Shown here one piece after another: positions 61,308 through 64,000 of a stretch of 64,000 nt of DNA (positions are counted from its first letter, which is position 1; the number at the start of each line of letters is the position of its first letter). Origin of the DNA: Arcobacter siniprincipis (GTDB lineage: Bacteria > Campylobacterota > Campylobacteria > Campylobacterales > Arcobacteraceae). Under the pieces are notes generated by a model. It saw only the letters and a program-made list of their open reading frames with translations, was not told where the DNA came from and searched no databases. The position numbers were made by a program, and so were the translations under genes. The stretch is from the NCBI RefSeq assembly GCF_048571125.1, contig NZ_CP182343.1, forward strand, positions 2,604,001 through 2,668,000, given 5' to 3'.

Positions 61308-62891
61308 TTATTTGAATTCAAAAAAAACTAAATTTTTAATTTCTTTTTTAAATTGTGTTTGATTAAATATTTCTAAATATTTTAACATAAAAAAATATTT
61401 TAGAGTTTGAACTTGTCCTTTATTAAAAGGGACATTTGGATTTACTTTCATTTTAAAATAAATAGGAGGTTCTTTTACCCATAAAGAATAATTCATTTCT
61501 TTTTGAATCTTCAAATCTTCTAATAAAGTTATTTGATTCTCATTTGACACAAATAATTTATCATCTTTAGAAAATGCATCTTTTGACATCCCATTTAATT
61601 CATAATATCTTAAAGCTCTACTTTTTGCTAGTTTAAAATACAGTTCATTCTCGACAATAAATGTACTATTTTGAACAATTTGCCCAGATATTTTAAAATT
61701 TTCAATAATACTTTGTTGATAAAACCAATCAATATTATATTTAAGTTGTTCTTTTAAATGAAAGGATACAAAAGAAATAATTAAAATTAAATATAAAAAA
61801 TATTTAATCACTACTTTAAAGTTTAATAAATTTGAAATAATTTGAATTCCATAATATAAAATAAAACTAAACCCTATAGGCAATAACACTTGAAATCTTG
61901 ACTCCCAATCATTTAAGGTAGGGATTTTTCCAACCGCTAAATAAGCAAAAGCTCCTAAAAAAAAGACAATAAAACCAAAGGTCAATAAGTAAATATCTTT
62001 TTTATTCATATCGTTATTTTGTCGTGAGAATGCGTTCGACAAAAGCAACAACACGACAAAAGCAACTATAATCAAAGATGATATATTTTGCATTGAAAGG
62101 TTAATAGGTTCAATAAAACTCCATAAAAAAGTGTGATAATAATTATCTAAATTTAAAATATTTTCTATGTTAATTTTATTATATCCTTGATATATACCAG
62201 TTGGCATACAATAAATTAATTTAACAACATAAAAAATAATTGGTAAAAAGATAAAATCAATATTAGTTTTAATAAATAAAATAAAATTCTTCAAAACTGT
62301 TAATTTTATGTCATAGAGGTTATAAAAAATATATATCAAAACTAATGCGTAAAACACTAGTAATGAAGGTAGAGTAAAAGATATGATAAATAAAAAAAGA
62401 ATTACTATGCGTAAATATAATTTTCTGCTATCTATAAATAAATACTTACTCAATAAATAAAAACTAAAAAAGAAAATAAATACTCTTAACTCAGCTGGAA
62501 AATTAATAACAGCAATTTTGGCACTATTTAGTGGTGCAATTAAGAAAAATATTACAATAAAGAATCGTTCTATTTCACTAATTATTTGAAATTTCTTTAG
62601 AATCTCAATAAACATAACTGCATTTAGAAAAAACAGGACAAAAGTCAATAACCTACTTAAAAAAATTCCTCCATTTATATTAAAAAATAAATCCTGTATA
62701 AAAATATTTAAATATCCTAAATAACCAGATACACTAACATACATATTTTCTATCGTACTATATTCTTGATTATGTAAACCCCAATCATCCCAATAAATCC
62801 CATTATAATTTAATAAAAAAAAAGAATTTGTTACTAAATAAATAATAAATAGTATCAGCATACTTTTCTTATCACTTAGTAAAAAATTCAT
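61308..62891 (-). CDS. Polytopic membrane protein, GT-C-like
   Basis: The 527-residue protein has about 11 membrane helices and a soluble tail of about 130 residues. The first outside loop holds NYNGIYWDDWGLHNQE, with the acidic pair typical of GT-C glycosyltransferases that use polyprenyl-phosphate sugars. It could decorate the glycan in the periplasm (GtrII-like) or be a divergent Wzy polymerase. It overlaps legC and the WecE-like gene, so it belongs to the operon. Specific function unknown. Confidence 0.65.
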   Translation of the reverse strand: MNFLLSDKKSMLILFIIYLVTNSFFLLNYNGIYWDDWGLHNQEYSTIENMYVSVSGYLGYLNIFIQDLFFNINGGIFLSRLLTFVLFFLNAVMFIEILKKFQIISEIERFFIVIFFLIAPLNSAKIAVINFPAELRVFIFFFSFYLLSKYLFIDSRKLYLRIVILFLFIISFTLPSLLVFYALVLIYIFYNLYDIKLTVLKNFILFIKTNIDFIFLPIIFYVVKLIYCMPTGIYQGYNKINIENILNLDNYYHTFLWSFIEPINLSMQNISSLIIVAFVVLLLLSNAFSRQNNDMNKKDIYLLTFGFIVFFLGAFAYLAVGKIPTLNDWESRFQVLLPIGFSFILYYGIQIISNLLNFKVVIKYFLYLILIISFVSFHLKEQLKYNIDWFYQQSIIENFKISGQIVQNSTFIVENELYFKLAKSRALRYYELNGMSKDAFSKDDKLFVSNENQITLLEDLKIQKEMNYSLWVKEPPIYFKMKVNPNVPFNKGQVQTLKYFFMLKYLEIFNQTQFKKEIKNLVFFEFK

Positions 62892-64000
62892 TCACAACTC
62901 CACAAATTTTATTAATCTCATCACTTTTCAACCCATAGTACATAGGCAACCTTATTAATCTTTCACTTAAAATAGTAGTAAATTCATCTTTCCCATCAAA
63001 TCTTCCAAATTTCATTCCACTTGGTGCTATGTGAAGTGGTACATAGTGAAAAACTGCATTTATTCCATTTTGATTTAAATATGACAACAATGTAGTTCTT
63101 TCACCTAGATTTCTAACTTTAATATAAAACATATGTGCATTTTGAGTACAATTATTCGGAATTATTGGTAGTTCAATTAAACTTTTTATTTCTAATTGCT
63201 TTAAACCATCATAATAATTGTTCCAACTTCGTACCCTGTCTTGATTAATTTTTTCTGAACATTCTAGATTTCCCCAAAGATATGCTGCGCTAATATCGTT
63301 CATAAGATAACTGCTTCCTATATCTACCCACGAATATTTATCTACCATTCCACGAAAAAACAAACTTCTATTTGTACCTTTTTCTCTTATTATTTCAGCT
63401 CTTTGAATAAACTTTTCATCATTAATAATAAGAAGTCCACCCTCTCCCGCACTTGTGTAATTTTTTGTTTCATGAAAACTAAAAGCTCCTAAGTGTCCAA
63501 TAGTTCCAAGCGCTTTACCTTTATAACTACTCATCATTCCTTGTGCTGCATCTTCTACTACAAAAAGATTATGACGATTAGCTATATTCATGATAGTATC
63601 CATTTCACATGCCACACCTGCATAATGAACAGTTACTATAGCTTTTGTTTTATTAGTTATTGCTTGTTCTATTTTTATTTCGTCTATATTCATAGTATCT
63701 GGTCGTATATCTACAAACACTATTTTTGCACCTCTTAGAACAAAAGCATTTGCAGTACTTACAAAAGTATATGATGGCATTCTGACCTCATCATCCTCTT
63801 GTATATCAAGCAAAATAGCAGCCATCTCTAGTGCATGAGTGCAAGATGTAGTCAAAAGTACTTTTTTGCAAACAAGCTTCTCTTCAAACCATTTGTGGCA
63901 CTTTTTTGTAAACTCTCCATCACCTGAAATTTTGCTACTTTTCATTGATTCTAATACATATTTTTCTTCATTGCCTGTATATGGTGGATTATTAAAAGGT
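62872..64000 (-). CDS. wecE: WecE/RffA-like sugar aminotransferase (5' end beyond the window)
   Basis: The frame is open to base 64000 and continues upstream of the Met at 63945 (PFNNPPYTGNEEKYVLES), which fits the usual WecE start, so the gene begins outside. DegT motifs include LLTTSCTHALEMAA, MPSYTFVSTANAFVLRGA, VVEDAAQGMMSSY and FSFHETKNYTSAGEGG with the PLP Lys. WecE makes dTDP-Fuc4N from the RmlB product, so rmlA/rmlB here could feed it. It overlaps the GT-C-like gene by 20 bases. Confidence 0.9.
   Translation of the reverse strand, partial: PFNNPPYTGNEEKYVLESMKSSKISGDGEFTKKCHKWFEEKLVCKKVLLTTSCTHALEMAAILLDIQEDDEVRMPSYTFVSTANAFVLRGAKIVFVDIRPDTMNIDEIKIEQAITNKTKAIVTVHYAGVACEMDTIMNIANRHNLFVVEDAAQGMMSSYKGKALGTIGHLGAFSFHETKNYTSAGEGGLLIINDEKFIQRAEIIREKGTNRSLFFRGMVDKYSWVDIGSSYLMNDISAAYLWGNLECSEKINQDRVRSWNNYYDGLKQLEIKSLIELPIIPNNCTQNAHMFYIKVRNLGERTTLLSYLNQNGINAVFHYVPLHIAPSGMKFGRFDGKDEFTTILSERLIRLPMYYGLKSDEINKICGVVNEFFTK

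Overview
The window is very AT-rich and tightly packed. All genes run on the minus strand except one response regulator. Codon use, the gene families (MlaA-MlaC-RND operon, ptm/leg genes in Campylobacter-like order, cytoplasmic histidine kinases with an ISHQWRQPL H-box) and the base composition suggest a marine or host-associated Campylobacterota, most likely Arcobacteraceae. This is an inference from style, not a database match. I see no rRNA, tRNA, CRISPR array or complete insertion sequence, and no gene-free stretch longer than 300 bp.

Region 1 (1-21274) is a type I secretion and giant-adhesin locus. The adhesin starts at 12156 and runs off the left edge. It has an N-terminal LapA-like retention module with a di-alanine site, then about 18.5 apparently identical copies of a 609-bp (203-residue) double Ig-like unit. 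Upstream lie a sensor-less histidine kinase, a WG-repeat lipoprotein, a LapC/HlyD adaptor, a LapB-type ABC transporter and a TolC-like outer-membrane protein. Next comes an OmpR-type response regulator on the plus strand, then a second TolC-like gene that shares a 1340-bp block with the first. Tandem 11-bp repeats next to the adhesin promoter are candidate sites for that regulator.

Region 2 (21275-25304) is an MlaA-MlaC-MMPL/RND operon for lipid transport across the periplasm, preceded (downstream in transcription) by an AT-rich spacer with inverted and tandem repeats.

Region 3 (25406-46114) is a surface-polysaccharide cluster. Its 3' end has the order WbjB-like, WecB-like, RmlD-like, WbuB-like glycosyltransferase, WbpV/WbjF-like epimerase, WbpL, WbpM. 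These make a UDP-L-FucNAc or UDP-L-QuiNAc donor and a D-QuiNAc/FucNAc-type primer on undecaprenyl phosphate. A yefM-yoeB toxin-antitoxin pair with a broken antitoxin sits inside this block. Upstream are glycosyltransferases, two O-acetyltransferases, a methyltransferase, a CapF-like reductase without its cupin domain, and rmlB, rmlC, rmlA. A short SDR scar lies where an rmlC-linked gene was lost, and no ordinary rmlD is present beside them.

Region 4 (46296-64000) holds a Wzx flippase, a carbamoyltransferase, an amidotransferase-HisH2-HisF2 set for acetamidino groups, and a legionaminic-acid block (ptmA, ptmB/legF, a Gfo/Idh gene, ptmE, PIG-L deacetylase, legG, a MaoC-GNAT fusion, legI, legH, legC). 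It ends with a GT-C-like membrane protein and a WecE-like aminotransferase cut by the right edge. LegB is not in the window. The deacetylase plus the MaoC-GNAT fusion suggest that an N-acetyl group is exchanged for a 3-hydroxyacyl group; this is the least familiar system here.
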